NCBI GenBank assembly: GCA_964580075.1
Contig: CAZOJL010000051.1
Span: 1 to 20,530, forward strand
Source of the DNA: VGWG01 sp964580075
GTDB taxonomy: Bacteria > Verrucomicrobiota > Kiritimatiellia > RFP12 > JAAYNR01
Direction: 5' to 3'
Length of the DNA stretch: 20,530 bases
Made by a program: the position numbers and the translations under genes
Notes under the pieces: generated by a model
What the model saw: only the letters and a program-made list of their open reading frames with translations
What the model was told of the DNA's origin: nothing
Databases searched by the model: none
Shown: positions 6,253 through 14,497 of the stretch, in pieces
How positions within the stretch are numbered: position 1 is the first letter of the stretch
How the letters are laid out: each line of letters starts with the position of its first letter

Positions 6253-7710
6253 ATGGACCCCATGGCCGCATTCTCCCTCCATCTAAGTCAGCAGCAGCGC
6301 CAGATGATGATTCTGGCGCCGCAGTTGCGTCAATCTCTGGAGATGCTCCACCTCCCGATCCTCGAATTACGGGCCGTGATTCAGAAGGAGATGGAGCAAA
6401 ATCCCGTGATCGAGGACGTGCGTGACCCGAACGAAGTCTCGATCGAAGCCGAGCAGCCGCAACCGGAAAAGCTCGTGACCGAGGACGCGCCTCTGGATTT
6501 TGACGCGGAGTTCGACGCGCTGACCAAACTCGACGACAACTGGCGCGATTATTTCCTGCAGGGCATGGAGAACTCCCCCGCCGCCGAGGATATGGAGGAG
6601 CGGCGCCAGTACATGCTCGATTCCGTCCGGCAGCCGGTCTCCTTGCAGGACCACCTCCTGGACCAGCTCCCGCTCGCCGATCTGGACGATGCTGGTGTCC
6701 GCCTGGCCGAGCTGATTATCGGGCATATCGAAGAGGACGGCTATTTCAAATCGGACTTGCAAACGCTCGCCTTCCAGGCCGGCGCCACCCTCGCACAACT
6801 CGAGGCAGTCCTCGATGTCGTCCAAAATTTCCATCCGCCTGGAATCGGCGCGCGCACCCTCCGTGAATGCCTGCTGCTGCAGTTGTGCTCCCTGCCGGAG
6901 ACCCCCGATCATCTGCTGGCGCGAACCATTGTCGATTCGCATCTGGAGGCATTGGCAGCCAATCATCGCAAGGCCCTCATCCGCACGCTCCACACCGATT
7001 CGGAGACCTTCGAGCGGGCCGTCGAGCTGATTCGCTCGCTCGATCCCCGGCCGGGCAGCGCCTTTTCCACCGATACCACCGAATATGTCGAGCCCGAGGT
7101 CGTGGTCCGTAAGATCGCCGACCGCTTCATCGTCGTCGTCGACGACGACCGGCTCCCCCACATCCGCATCAGCACCCACTACCGCCGACTGCTGGAAAAC
7201 CCGGATGTCACGGCCGAGGTCAAGTCCTACATCCGGGAGCGGATCCGTGCCGGCGCGTTTCTGATCAAGAGCATCCACCAGCGGCAGCGCACCATCCACC
7301 GGATTGCATCGGAAATTGTCGCCGCGCAGCAGGACTTTTTTACGAAGGGGGTCGGGCATCTCCATCCGATGACCATGGCTGCCGTCGCGACCCGTGTCGG
7401 CGTCCATGAGACCACGGTCTCGCGCACGGTTTCCAACAAATACATGCAGACCCCGATCGGCCTCTTTGAAATGAAGTATTTCTTCACGCCGGGCATCAAA
7501 ACCGACTCCGGTCCGAACATCTCCAACCGTACCGTTCAGGACAAGATCACCCAACTCGTCGCCGCCGAAGACCCCGCCGACCCCCTCTCGGATCAGGTCA
7601 TCCAGACCGCCCTGCTCGCTACCGGCATCCAGATCGCCCGCCGCACCGTGGCCAAATACCGACTGATCCTCAAAATCCCGCCGTCGCATCTCCGCCGACG
7701 CACCGGTTGA
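6253..7710 (+). CDS. rpoN: RNA polymerase sigma-54 factor RpoN
   Basis: Sigma-54 directs RNA polymerase to -24/-12 promoters and needs an AAA+ activator to open DNA. The 485-residue protein has all parts. Region I is at the N-terminus (SLHLSQQQRQMMILAPQLRQ, then SLEMLHLPILEL). An acidic linker follows, then the core-binding domain (about 125-300, including HIEEDGYF and FHPPGIGARTLRECL) and the DNA-binding domain. The RpoN box ARRTVAKYR is at 462-470 near the C-terminus. The frame is open to a TTG at 6202, but the ATG at 6253 places Region I at the usual distance from the N-terminus. A G-run at 6235-6239 is a rather distant ribosome site. No enhancer-binding activator and no clear -24/-12 promoter was seen in the window. 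Confidence 0.93.
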   Translation: MDPMAAFSLHLSQQQRQMMILAPQLRQSLEMLHLPILELRAVIQKEMEQNPVIEDVRDPNEVSIEAEQPQPEKLVTEDAPLDFDAEFDALTKLDDNWRDYFLQGMENSPAAEDMEERRQYMLDSVRQPVSLQDHLLDQLPLADLDDAGVRLAELIIGHIEEDGYFKSDLQTLAFQAGATLAQLEAVLDVVQNFHPPGIGARTLRECLLLQLCSLPETPDHLLARTIVDSHLEALAANHRKALIRTLHTDSETFERAVELIRSLDPRPGSAFSTDTTEYVEPEVVVRKIADRFIVVVDDDRLPHIRISTHYRRLLENPDVTAEVKSYIRERIRAGAFLIKSIHQRQRTIHRIASEIVAAQQDFFTKGVGHLHPMTMAAVATRVGVHETTVSRTVSNKYMQTPIGLFEMKYFFTPGIKTDSGPNISNRTVQDKITQLVAAEDPADPLSDQVIQTALLATGIQIARRTVAKYRLILKIPPSHLRRRTG

Positions 7711-7711
7711 A

Positions 7712-7728
7712 GACCGGAGACATCGGTC
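7712..7728. terminator. Short stem between convergent rpoN and serA
   Basis: GACCG (7712-7716) and CGGTC (7724-7728) can pair across a seven-base loop in the 16-bp gap between the two convergent stop codons. There is no T-run on either side, so it is at best a weak bidirectional stop. Confidence 0.2.
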
Positions 7729-9304
7729 ACAGCAAAACGCACATCGCCGAACGGGCCTTGATTTCCTTGCCGATCTCGCCGACCAGCGCCTCCGGAACCG
7801 GCTGGTAGAGCTTGAAGATCGCCAGTGAGCGGTTGGTGCGCGCATCGTGCGGGTTGCGGATGTCTTCGATATTGAATCCGGCATCGGCGAGTTTACGGCT
7901 GATCGTCGCGATCACGCCCGGACGGTCGTCGTAGAGGAAGAACAGCGTCGACGCCTGCGGGACGAAGTAGAGATGGTCGAACTCGTTGATCCGCGAGACC
8001 ATCAGCACGCCTTCGGCCACCGTGCCGCGAACGCTGGTCCGCTTGAGCTGGTTGTCGGCCTGCTCCACAATCAGGTCGATCGTGATCGAATTGGCAAACC
8101 CCTTATCCGTTTCGATCGCGCGGTTGACGTAGTCGATTCCCATCTCCTTGATGAAGGCGGCGGCGGCCTTGTAGTCGTTGTAGCGGTCGAAGTCCTCCCA
8201 GATCCCCGAGAGGATCGGGACGAGCAGCCAGTTGGCGTAGGGTTCAAGCCGGCCGTAGAAGCTGGTCTCGATCATGGTGATGGGCAGGGAGCGGCCGGAG
8301 AGTTCACGGGTCACGCGCGCGAGGGTGTAGGCCAGCTCGCAATAGGTCTTGTCGAGCCCTTCGGGGATGTCGCGGTTGACGATAAAGGTCGTCACGCCCT
8401 TCTCGTCTAAGTCAATCAGTTCTCGCGCGGCACGCTCTGCCGCAACGAAGTTCGCCTCCTGCGTGCTGGCGCCGAGGTGCGGCAGCATGATGTCCGCGAT
8501 GTCGGAGATCGGCTTGGGGCCAGCCTCGTCCTTGGGATAGACGTCGTTCAGCAGGCGAAGCTTTTTCGCGGCCTTGATCTCACGCAAGGCGGCCTCGTCA
8601 ATGATCCCGGCGCGGGCGCAATTGACCAGCGTCGCGCCGGTCTTCATGAGGGCTAGCAGGTCCCGGTTGATCAGATGGCGGGTCCCCTCGCCGCCGGGTA
8701 TGTGGAGCGTGACGATGTCGGACTCGCGGAACAGTTCATCGAGCGTCACCGGCTCGATCCCGCAGTCGCGCACCCGGTCGCCCGGCACCAGGGGATCAAA
8801 GCCCAGCAGACGGCATTCAAACCCTTTCAGACGCTTGGCGACCAGCCGGCCGATGTTGCCCAAGCCGACGATGCCGACCGTCTTTCCGGTCAATTCGCGC
8901 CCCATGAACGCTTTTTTCTCCCAGTCGCCGCGCCGTGTCGAGGCGTCGGCGGGAATGATGAAGCGGGCGTCGGCAAGAATCATGGCGATGGCCTCTTCGG
9001 CCACGGCATTGGCGTTCGCGCCGGGCGTATTCATCACATCCACGCCCCGCTTGCGTGCGTACTTGGTGTCGATGGTGTCAAAGCCGGCTCCCGCCCGGAT
9101 GATCACGCGCAGATCGGGCAGTGCGTCAATCAGCGCGGCGGGCACTTTCTCGCTGCGGACGATCAGCGCGTAAGCGTCGGGATGGGCCTTGGCCAGGTCC
9201 TCGATGGGCGTCTTGGCGTCCTGAATCACCGCGTAGCCGCCGTTGGCCTTGAGCATGTCGGATGCCACCGAATCGAGCTTGGTTGGGATGAGTACCTTTT
9301 TCAT
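7727..9304 (-). CDS. serA: D-3-phosphoglycerate dehydrogenase, long form with ACT domain
   Basis: Oxidises 3-phosphoglycerate with NAD+ to 3-phosphohydroxypyruvate, the first step of serine synthesis. The 525-residue protein has the D-isomer 2-hydroxyacid dehydrogenase layout. The NAD-binding GLGNIG is at 147-152; the catalytic arginine is Arg231 (NCARAGIIDE), the glutamate is Glu260 and the histidine is His276 (LPHLGAS). An intervening domain follows at about 315-450, and a C-terminal ACT domain (from about 455: LYDDRPGVIATISRKLADAG) normally binds serine for feedback inhibition. The length matches the Mycobacterium/Bacillus-type long enzyme. The start ATG is preceded by AGGA about ten bases upstream. 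It is divergent from the BamD-like gene and converges with rpoN. The glutamate context (PKDEAGP) is slightly unlike the common D-V-F-x-x-E-P wording, but the spacing is right. Confidence 0.92.
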   Translation of the reverse strand: MKKVLIPTKLDSVASDMLKANGGYAVIQDAKTPIEDLAKAHPDAYALIVRSEKVPAALIDALPDLRVIIRAGAGFDTIDTKYARKRGVDVMNTPGANANAVAEEAIAMILADARFIIPADASTRRGDWEKKAFMGRELTGKTVGIVGLGNIGRLVAKRLKGFECRLLGFDPLVPGDRVRDCGIEPVTLDELFRESDIVTLHIPGGEGTRHLINRDLLALMKTGATLVNCARAGIIDEAALREIKAAKKLRLLNDVYPKDEAGPKPISDIADIMLPHLGASTQEANFVAAERAARELIDLDEKGVTTFIVNRDIPEGLDKTYCELAYTLARVTRELSGRSLPITMIETSFYGRLEPYANWLLVPILSGIWEDFDRYNDYKAAAAFIKEMGIDYVNRAIETDKGFANSITIDLIVEQADNQLKRTSVRGTVAEGVLMVSRINEFDHLYFVPQASTLFFLYDDRPGVIATISRKLADAGFNIEDIRNPHDARTNRSLAIFKLYQPVPEALVGEIGKEIKARSAMCVLL

Positions 9305-9399
9305 GCTTCTACAATCCTATGAAGTTTTGCTATTGTAATCCCGTTTCGGGTCTCGCCCCCCGGTGCCTCGGGGACGGCAGAAGCCCGTTGAGGGTTCAA

Positions 9400-10458
9400 A
9401 TGTACCATCCTGAACTGACAATATCAAGTTTCCGCGTTGCCGTTCGCGTCGGGCTGTCGCTGCTGGGCGTGCTGGCGCTGGCTGCCGCGCGGCCCGCAGG
9501 TGCCCAGATGGGCGCGCCTGCCGACGCGCCGTTGGAAACCGCACCGTCCGACGGCCCCGCCATCGCCCGCAAGGAGCCGTCTTGGTTCGGCCGTCCGGTC
9601 GAGCGGACACCGGCGGCCCAGTGGCAGCGCGTGCAGCGGTTGGAGTCGGGCAAACATCTCAAACAGGCGATCAAGGCGGCAAACGCGCTGGTGCGCACCT
9701 GGCACCACACCCCCGAGGCGGCCCAGGCGCAGTTGGCCGTGGCCCGCCTGAACGAAGCCCGCGACAATCCCGTCGCGGCGTTTGACGAATACCAGTATCT
9801 GATCGATCATTTCGCCGGCATGTTCCCGTTCCAGCAGGTCCTGGAGCGGCAATACCAGATCGCGAACCACCTGCTCACACCTCCCAAAACCTTTCTCGGC
9901 CTGGTGTTGAACTCGATGGAAGACGTCCGCCTCCGCTTCGAGCAGATCGTCCGCAATGCGCCCAACGGGGAACGCGCGCCTGACGCGATGTTCAAAGCCG
10001 CCTCCTGCCATGAACTGGATGACGATCCCGTCGCGGCGGCCGACGTCTATGCAACCCTGCAGACCCGCTACCCCACCGCCACGTCAGCCGTGGCTGCCGC
10101 CGCCGAGGAGATCCGCATCCGGCGCGCCCTCGCCAACGCCCATCCCATGGACGAGGCGCTCACCCGCCGCGCGATCGCCGCGATCGACAACGCCCTGCTC
10201 GCCCATGGCAGGCAGCTCAATCGCGATGAGCTGGCCTCCTGGCGCGCCGCCTTATGCGAGGCGGCGATGCACCGCGCCTACGCGCGGGCGGCGTTTTATG
10301 ATGGCACGCGCAAACGACCGCGCGCGGCGCTCACCGCCTACCGTGAGTTTATCCGCGTCTATCCCGATTCCCCCCACGCCGAAGTCGTCAACGCCCGCAT
10401 CCGCGAGATTGAAGACGCTTCGAACACGACGACCCGTTCATCCCCAACCCAGGAGTAA
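9400..10458 (+). CDS. BamD-like outer-membrane assembly protein with TPR-type repeats
   Basis: A 353-residue exported protein. An N-terminal signal peptide is visible (hydrophobic VGLSLLGVLALAAA, probable cleavage after AGA near residue 35); there is no lipobox. The rest is alpha-helical with tetratricopeptide-like repeats: HLKQAIKAANALVRTWHHTP, then AAFDEYQYLIDHFAG, then AADVYATLQTRYPTA, then AALTAYREFIRVYPDSPHAE. The 'Y..f...YP.s..a' pattern matches BamD/YfiO, the scaffold of the beta-barrel assembly machine; other periplasmic TPR proteins look similar. The ATG at 9400 has GAGGG five bases upstream, better than the in-frame ATG at 9319. Four bases separate it from the LptE-like gene, with which it forms an envelope-biogenesis operon. 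It is longer than typical BamD (about 245 residues), so orthology is not certain. Confidence 0.65.
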   Translation: MYHPELTISSFRVAVRVGLSLLGVLALAAARPAGAQMGAPADAPLETAPSDGPAIARKEPSWFGRPVERTPAAQWQRVQRLESGKHLKQAIKAANALVRTWHHTPEAAQAQLAVARLNEARDNPVAAFDEYQYLIDHFAGMFPFQQVLERQYQIANHLLTPPKTFLGLVLNSMEDVRLRFEQIVRNAPNGERAPDAMFKAASCHELDDDPVAAADVYATLQTRYPTATSAVAAAAEEIRIRRALANAHPMDEALTRRAIAAIDNALLAHGRQLNRDELASWRAALCEAAMHRAYARAAFYDGTRKRPRAALTAYREFIRVYPDSPHAEVVNARIREIEDASNTTTRSSPTQE

Positions 10459-10462
10459 CACC

Positions 10463-10972
10463 ATGAAGAATGCCGCCCTGCTCGCGATCCTCGCCGGCTG
10501 CGTGTGCGCCGGCTGCGCCACCTACCGTTTCGGCAACCCCGTCCCGGAAAACCGCCGCCTGCTCGCCGTGCCCGTCTTTGTCAATGGCGTCAATCAGCCC
10601 GAGGCGGAGGCCGTGGTGACTCAGGCGCTCTGCCGCGAGGTCATCCGTGACGGCTCCTTCACGCTGACCTCCGCCGACCGCGCCGCGCTCATTCTCAAGG
10701 GAACGGTCACCGCCTACACCCTCAAGCCGCTCCGCTATCGGGAGAACACCAGCAGCACGCCCATCGAATACCGCGCCACGCTCGCAGCCGAGGTGACCCT
10801 CGTGGACGCCGCCTCCGGGGCCGTCGTGATCCCCGCGTTCACACGCACCGCCGAAACGACCGTGGTGGCGGGCGACGACCTGCAGACCGCCAAGGGATCG
10901 GCCCTGCACAACGCCGCGCAGAACCTGGCTCGGACCCTCCTGCTGGAGGCCGTCACCCGCTGCGGCGAGTGA
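10463..10972 (+). CDS. lptE: LptE-like LPS-assembly lipoprotein
   Basis: A 169-residue lipoprotein. LptE plugs the LptD barrel and helps place lipopolysaccharide in the outer leaflet. The signal peptide has two possible lipidation sites, LAGC (Cys13) and CAGC (Cys18). After it comes the LptE-style start, ATYRFG, then RRLLAVPVFVNGVNQPEAEA and VVTQALCREVIRDGSF, followed by a beta-rich half. The pattern 'vPvF.N.....e..vt.al..e' is typical of the family. AGGAGT lies six bases before the ATG and overlaps the stop of the preceding BamD-like gene, implying coupled translation. An LPS-transport lipoprotein here supports a diderm with LPS. Sequence conservation in LptE is low, so confidence is moderate. 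Confidence 0.65.
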   Translation: MKNAALLAILAGCVCAGCATYRFGNPVPENRRLLAVPVFVNGVNQPEAEAVVTQALCREVIRDGSFTLTSADRAALILKGTVTAYTLKPLRYRENTSSTPIEYRATLAAEVTLVDAASGAVVIPAFTRTAETTVVAGDDLQTAKGSALHNAAQNLARTLLLEAVTRCGE

Positions 10973-10985
10973 CGCCCGCGTTTTT
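10962..10985 (+). terminator. Probable intrinsic terminator after the LptE-like gene
   Basis: GCGGCG (10962-10967) pairs with CGCCCGC (10973-10979) with one bulge and a five-base loop that holds the stop codon. Five T residues follow (10981-10985). It would end the envelope operon before argJ. Confidence 0.45.
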
Positions 10986-11070
10986 CATCGACTAGTGTGC
11001 CGCGAATTTGCCATACTACCTGCCTATTTCTGGCACGGGTATCAGGTGCCGAGGACGAAGGCGGGCTTTT

Positions 11071-12285
11071 ATGGAATCCATGACATGCAGGACTGGGGGG
11101 GTCACCGCGGCGCGGGGATTTCGCGCAGCGGGAGTCGAAGCCGCGATCAAATATCCGGATCGTAAGGATTTCGCGTTGCTGGTCTCGGACGTGCCGGCCG
11201 CGGTTGCGGCCGTCTTCACGACGAACCGCGTGGCCGCGGCGCCGGTGCAACTCGACCGCGAGCGGGTCGCCGCGGGCAAAGCCCAGGCCGTCGCTATCAA
11301 CAGCGGCTGCGCCAACGCCTGCACCGGCGAACAGGGGATGATCAACGCCCGCGAGATGGCCGCCGCCGTTGCCGGCGCGCTGGCGATCGACGAGCGGTTG
11401 GTGCTGGTGTGCTCGACCGGCGTGATCGGGGTCAATCTGCCGATGGCCCGCATCCACGCCGGCGCGGCGCGCGCCGCCGCGGCGCTCAGTCCGACCGGCG
11501 GGGATGACGCCGCGCACGCAATCCTGACCACCGACACGGTGCCCAAGCAGATCGCGGTGCGGCTGCAGATCGACGGCCGCGACGTGACCGTGGGCGGCAT
11601 GTGCAAAGGCTCCGGGATGATTGAACCGATGATGGCCACCCTGCTCGGCTTCATCACCACCGACGCTGCGGTCGCCACGCCCGCACTCGACGCGGCGTTA
11701 CGCCGTGCCGTGGACGTGAGTTTCAACCGGGTGGTGGTCGACGGCGACCGCAGCACCAACGACACCCTGATCCTGCTGGCCAACGGCGCGGCGGGGAACC
11801 GCCCGCTCGACCCCGCCCATCCGCAGTGGGACGCGTTTGTGGACGCGCTGACGCACGTCTGCACCGAACTGGCCAAGAAGCTGGTGCTCGACGGCGAAGG
11901 CGCAACCAAATTTGTGACGGTTCGCGTAACCGGCGCCCGGAGCGCCCATGACGCGCAGCTTGCCGCCCGGGCAGTCTCCAAGTCGGCGCTGGTCAAGACC
12001 GCGTGGTTCGGCAACGACCCCAACTGGGGCCGCGTGATCGCCGCCGTCGGGTATTCCGGCGCGGACGTCGACGACCAGAAGGCGCAGATCTACTACGGTG
12101 ACGCGTGCGCCTACGACCGGGGCACGGTGGCCGACGCCACACGGCTCAAAGCCCTGCAGGCGGTGATGCGCAACTCCGCCTTTGACGTGACGGTGAACCT
12201 CAACCTCGGCACCGGGGAAGACACCATCTACACCTGCGATTTCTCTTATGACTACGTGAAGATCAACGCGGAGTACACAACGTAA
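11071..12285 (+). CDS. argJ: Bifunctional glutamate N-acetyltransferase / amino-acid acetyltransferase ArgJ
   Basis: Transfers acetyl from N-acetylornithine to glutamate, recycling the acetyl group in arginine synthesis; some versions also use acetyl-CoA. The 404-residue proenzyme has the expected motifs: INSGCANACTG (77-87), VCSTGVIG (113-120), and the self-cleavage site KGSGMIEPMMAT (179-190) with Thr190 as the predicted nucleophile that splits the chain into alpha and beta subunits. Near the C-terminus WFGNDPNWGRVIAAVGYSG is diagnostic. The common wording before Thr is P-N-M-A-T; here it is P-M-M-A-T. The frame is open upstream to 11008, but the ATG at 11071 (or 11080) fits the family N-terminus. 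It leads the argJBDG cluster, 98 bp after the envelope operon. Confidence 0.93.
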   Translation: MESMTCRTGGVTAARGFRAAGVEAAIKYPDRKDFALLVSDVPAAVAAVFTTNRVAAAPVQLDRERVAAGKAQAVAINSGCANACTGEQGMINAREMAAAVAGALAIDERLVLVCSTGVIGVNLPMARIHAGAARAAAALSPTGGDDAAHAILTTDTVPKQIAVRLQIDGRDVTVGGMCKGSGMIEPMMATLLGFITTDAAVATPALDAALRRAVDVSFNRVVVDGDRSTNDTLILLANGAAGNRPLDPAHPQWDAFVDALTHVCTELAKKLVLDGEGATKFVTVRVTGARSAHDAQLAARAVSKSALVKTAWFGNDPNWGRVIAAVGYSGADVDDQKAQIYYGDACAYDRGTVADATRLKALQAVMRNSAFDVTVNLNLGTGEDTIYTCDFSYDYVKINAEYTT

Positions 12286-12328
12286 GCCGGATCCACCCGG
12301 ACAGCCATGCTGACAGGACGCCGAAGTG

Positions 12329-13207
12329 ATGCAGAAGTACATTGAAAAAGCCAACGCGCTGATCGAGGCGATGCCCTACATCCAGGACTTCCGCGGATGC
12401 GTGGTGCTCGTCAAGATCGGCGGCAGCGTGATGGAGTCGGAGGCGAACATCGAGCGGCTCCTCACCGACATTGCGTTCATGAACACCGTCGGCATCCGGC
12501 CGGTGCTGGTGCACGGCGGCGGCAAGGCGATCTCGCGGGGGATGGAACAGGCGGGCATCGCCCCGCGATTCGTCCAGGGACTGCGGGTGACCTGCAGCGC
12601 GACCATCGGGGTGGTTGAAAAAGTGCTCAAGCAGGAGATCAACGCCAAGGTGGTTGGAATCCTCCAGAAGCATGGCGTCAATGCCCGTCCACTGCACGGC
12701 GACTGGATTTTCCGTGTCGAAAAGAAATGCGGCCGCGACGCGACAACGGGCGAACCGTTCGATTGGGGATATGTGGGGGAACCCGTCGCGGCGGACGCGC
12801 GGCCGGTTCGCGAGATGCTCGACGCGGGGCTCCTCCCCGTGGTCACTCCGCTCGGCACGGGTCCGGGCGGCCTCTTGTACAACATCAATGCGGATTCGGC
12901 CGCCGCGGCTCTGGCCACGGCGCTCAAAGTCCGCAAGTTGGCGTTTATTTCGGATGTGCCGGGCTTGCTGCGGGATGTGACGGATGCGGAATCGCTCATC
13001 ACGACGCTGCGGGTCGGTGAGATTGCCACGCTCAAACAGGCGGGCGTTGTGGGTGGCGGCATGCTGCCCAAGTTGGACAGTTGTGTTGAGGCGATTCGCG
13101 CCGGGGTGGGCAAAGTCCATCTGATCGACGGCCGGATGCCGCATTCGCTGCTGCTTGAAGTGTTCACAAAAAAAGGTGTAGGAACGGAGATTATTGCCGA
13201 TGAGTAA
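12329..13207 (+). CDS. argB: Acetylglutamate kinase
   Basis: Phosphorylates N-acetylglutamate, the second step of arginine synthesis. A 292-residue member of the amino-acid kinase family: KIGGSVM (29-35) binds ATP phosphate, VHGGGKAIS (61-69) is the substrate loop, NINADSAAAALA marks the nucleotide site and VGGGMLPKL is the conserved glycine-rich motif before the C-terminus. It is 43 bp after argJ. A GTG just before the ATG (12326) is an alternative start; AGGA at 12315-12318 is the ribosome site. Compared with typical 260-300-residue enzymes it carries an insert around residues 120-145 (FRVEKKCGRDATTGEPFDWG). The 3' end overlaps argD by eight bases, implying coupled translation. Confidence 0.93.
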   Translation: MQKYIEKANALIEAMPYIQDFRGCVVLVKIGGSVMESEANIERLLTDIAFMNTVGIRPVLVHGGGKAISRGMEQAGIAPRFVQGLRVTCSATIGVVEKVLKQEINAKVVGILQKHGVNARPLHGDWIFRVEKKCGRDATTGEPFDWGYVGEPVAADARPVREMLDAGLLPVVTPLGTGPGGLLYNINADSAAAALATALKVRKLAFISDVPGLLRDVTDAESLITTLRVGEIATLKQAGVVGGGMLPKLDSCVEAIRAGVGKVHLIDGRMPHSLLLEVFTKKGVGTEIIADE

Positions 13208-14396
13208 GAGCGCTGATATTGCCACATTGTTTGACCAGTACGTCATGCACACCTATAGCCCCACGGTCACGCTGGCCAGCGGGCACGGGTGCAAGGTGCG
13301 CGACGTGGATGGCATGACCTATCTTGACTTCACGGCCGGAATCTCCGTGCTGAATGTGGGGCACACCCACGCCAAGGTGTTGAAGGCCGTGCAGGATCAG
13401 GCCGGCGCGCTGATTCACTGCTCAAATCTGTTTTACACGCCCAATCAGGCGCTGCTGGCGCAACGGCTCTCCAAGCTGTCGCTGGGCGGCAAATGCTTTT
13501 TCTGCAACTCGGGCGCCGAAGCCAACGAGGCCATGGTCAAACTGGCGCGCCTGTGGGGGCACGAGCAGGGCAAATACGAGGTGATCGCCATGCGCAACGC
13601 GTTCCACGGCCGGACGCTGGCGATGTGCGCGGCGACGGGCCAGAGCAAAGTGCAGAAGGGCTATGACCCCATGCCGCTCGGATTCGTCCATGCGGCGTTC
13701 AACGACATCGAATCGGTGCGCGGGCTGGTCAACGCACGAACCGTCGCGGTCATGCTTGAGGCCGTGCAGGGAGAAGGCGGCGTGATCCCCGCGACGCAGG
13801 AATTCATGACGGGCGTGCGCACGCTGTGCGACGAAAAGGGCCTGCTCATGCTGTGCGACGACATTCAGTGCGGCATGGGCCGTACGGGCCAGTGGTTCGG
13901 CTGGCAGAATTACGATGTCAAGCCGGATGCCTTCACACTCGCCAAGAGCCTCGCCGCCGGCCTGCCGATGGGGGCGCTGGTCGCCGCGCCGAACGTCTCG
14001 GACGTGTTTCAGCCGGGCAACCACGGCTCGACCTTCGGCGGCAATCCCCTGGCCTGCGCCACGGCGATGGCCGTGCTCGACGTGATCGAGGAGGAAGGGC
14101 TGGTCGCCCGCGCCGCTGAGGCGGGCGCGCTCTTCCGCGAGGGGCTGCAGGCCCTGGTCGACAAATACGAGAAAGTGCTCGACGTGCGAGGCGAAGGCCT
14201 GATGATCGGCCTGGTCATCGACGGTTCCGCCAAGGATGTCGTCACCGCCTGCCGCGCAATGGGCCTGCTCTGCTGCGCCGCCGGCGAGCATGTCGTGCGG
14301 TTCCTCCCGCCGCTGAATGTCAAGGACGATGAACTGGAGGAGGCGCTGGAAATGGTCGGCGATGCGCTGGAGCAGATTTACAATCCGGAAGCGTAA
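13200..14396 (+). CDS. argD: Acetylornithine aminotransferase
   Basis: A PLP enzyme of fold type I (class III aminotransferases) that converts N-acetylglutamate semialdehyde to N-acetylornithine; many versions also serve lysine synthesis. It has 398 residues. FFCNSGAEANE (100-110) is the phosphate-binding loop, FHGRTL (135-140) stacks on the cofactor, the Asp of LCDDIQCGMGRTG (Asp220) binds the pyridine nitrogen, and Lys249 in FTLAKSLAAG forms the Schiff base. The ATG at 13200 lies inside the end of argB (eight-base overlap), with CGGAGA at 13185-13190 as ribosome site. The frame starts at a TTG six bases earlier, which I reject. A hairpin lies between it and argG. Confidence 0.93.
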   Translation: MSKSADIATLFDQYVMHTYSPTVTLASGHGCKVRDVDGMTYLDFTAGISVLNVGHTHAKVLKAVQDQAGALIHCSNLFYTPNQALLAQRLSKLSLGGKCFFCNSGAEANEAMVKLARLWGHEQGKYEVIAMRNAFHGRTLAMCAATGQSKVQKGYDPMPLGFVHAAFNDIESVRGLVNARTVAVMLEAVQGEGGVIPATQEFMTGVRTLCDEKGLLMLCDDIQCGMGRTGQWFGWQNYDVKPDAFTLAKSLAAGLPMGALVAAPNVSDVFQPGNHGSTFGGNPLACATAMAVLDVIEEEGLVARAAEAGALFREGLQALVDKYEKVLDVRGEGLMIGLVIDGSAKDVVTACRAMGLLCCAAGEHVVRFLPPLNVKDDELEEALEMVGDALEQIYNPEA

Positions 14397-14400
14397 GCCG

Positions 14401-14440
14401 GGTGGTGGAAAGGCGCGTCCCGGGCGGGACGCCTGCCACC
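14401..14440 (+). repeat. Strong hairpin between argD and argG
   Basis: Outer arms GGTGG (14401-14405) and CCACC (14436-14440) enclose inner arms AGGCGCGTCCC (14411-14421) and GGGACGCCT (14426-14434) around a GGGC loop. No T-run follows, so it is not a classical terminator. It could slow decay of, or partly block, the argG message, or be a dispersed palindrome. Confidence 0.55.
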
Positions 14441-14497
14441 AAACCCGACACGCCGTCTTTTCGTTTGTTGCACGCACCTGACACGAGAGGAACAGCC

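Noticed and set aside
6367..7884. A 505-residue open frame on the minus strand
   Set aside because: It lies antisense to rpoN, whose conserved motifs show the true strand; it is a GC-rich shadow frame with no recognisable domain.
9956..10462. A long plus-strand frame entering the LptE-like gene from upstream
   Set aside because: This part is out of frame with, and inside, the BamD-like gene; the true start of the LptE-like protein is the ATG at 10463 with its own ribosome site and signal peptide.
14402..14497. N-terminal extension of ArgG
   Set aside because: The extension is encoded by the hairpin DNA and lacks similarity to ArgG; a good ribosome site precedes the ATG at 14498.
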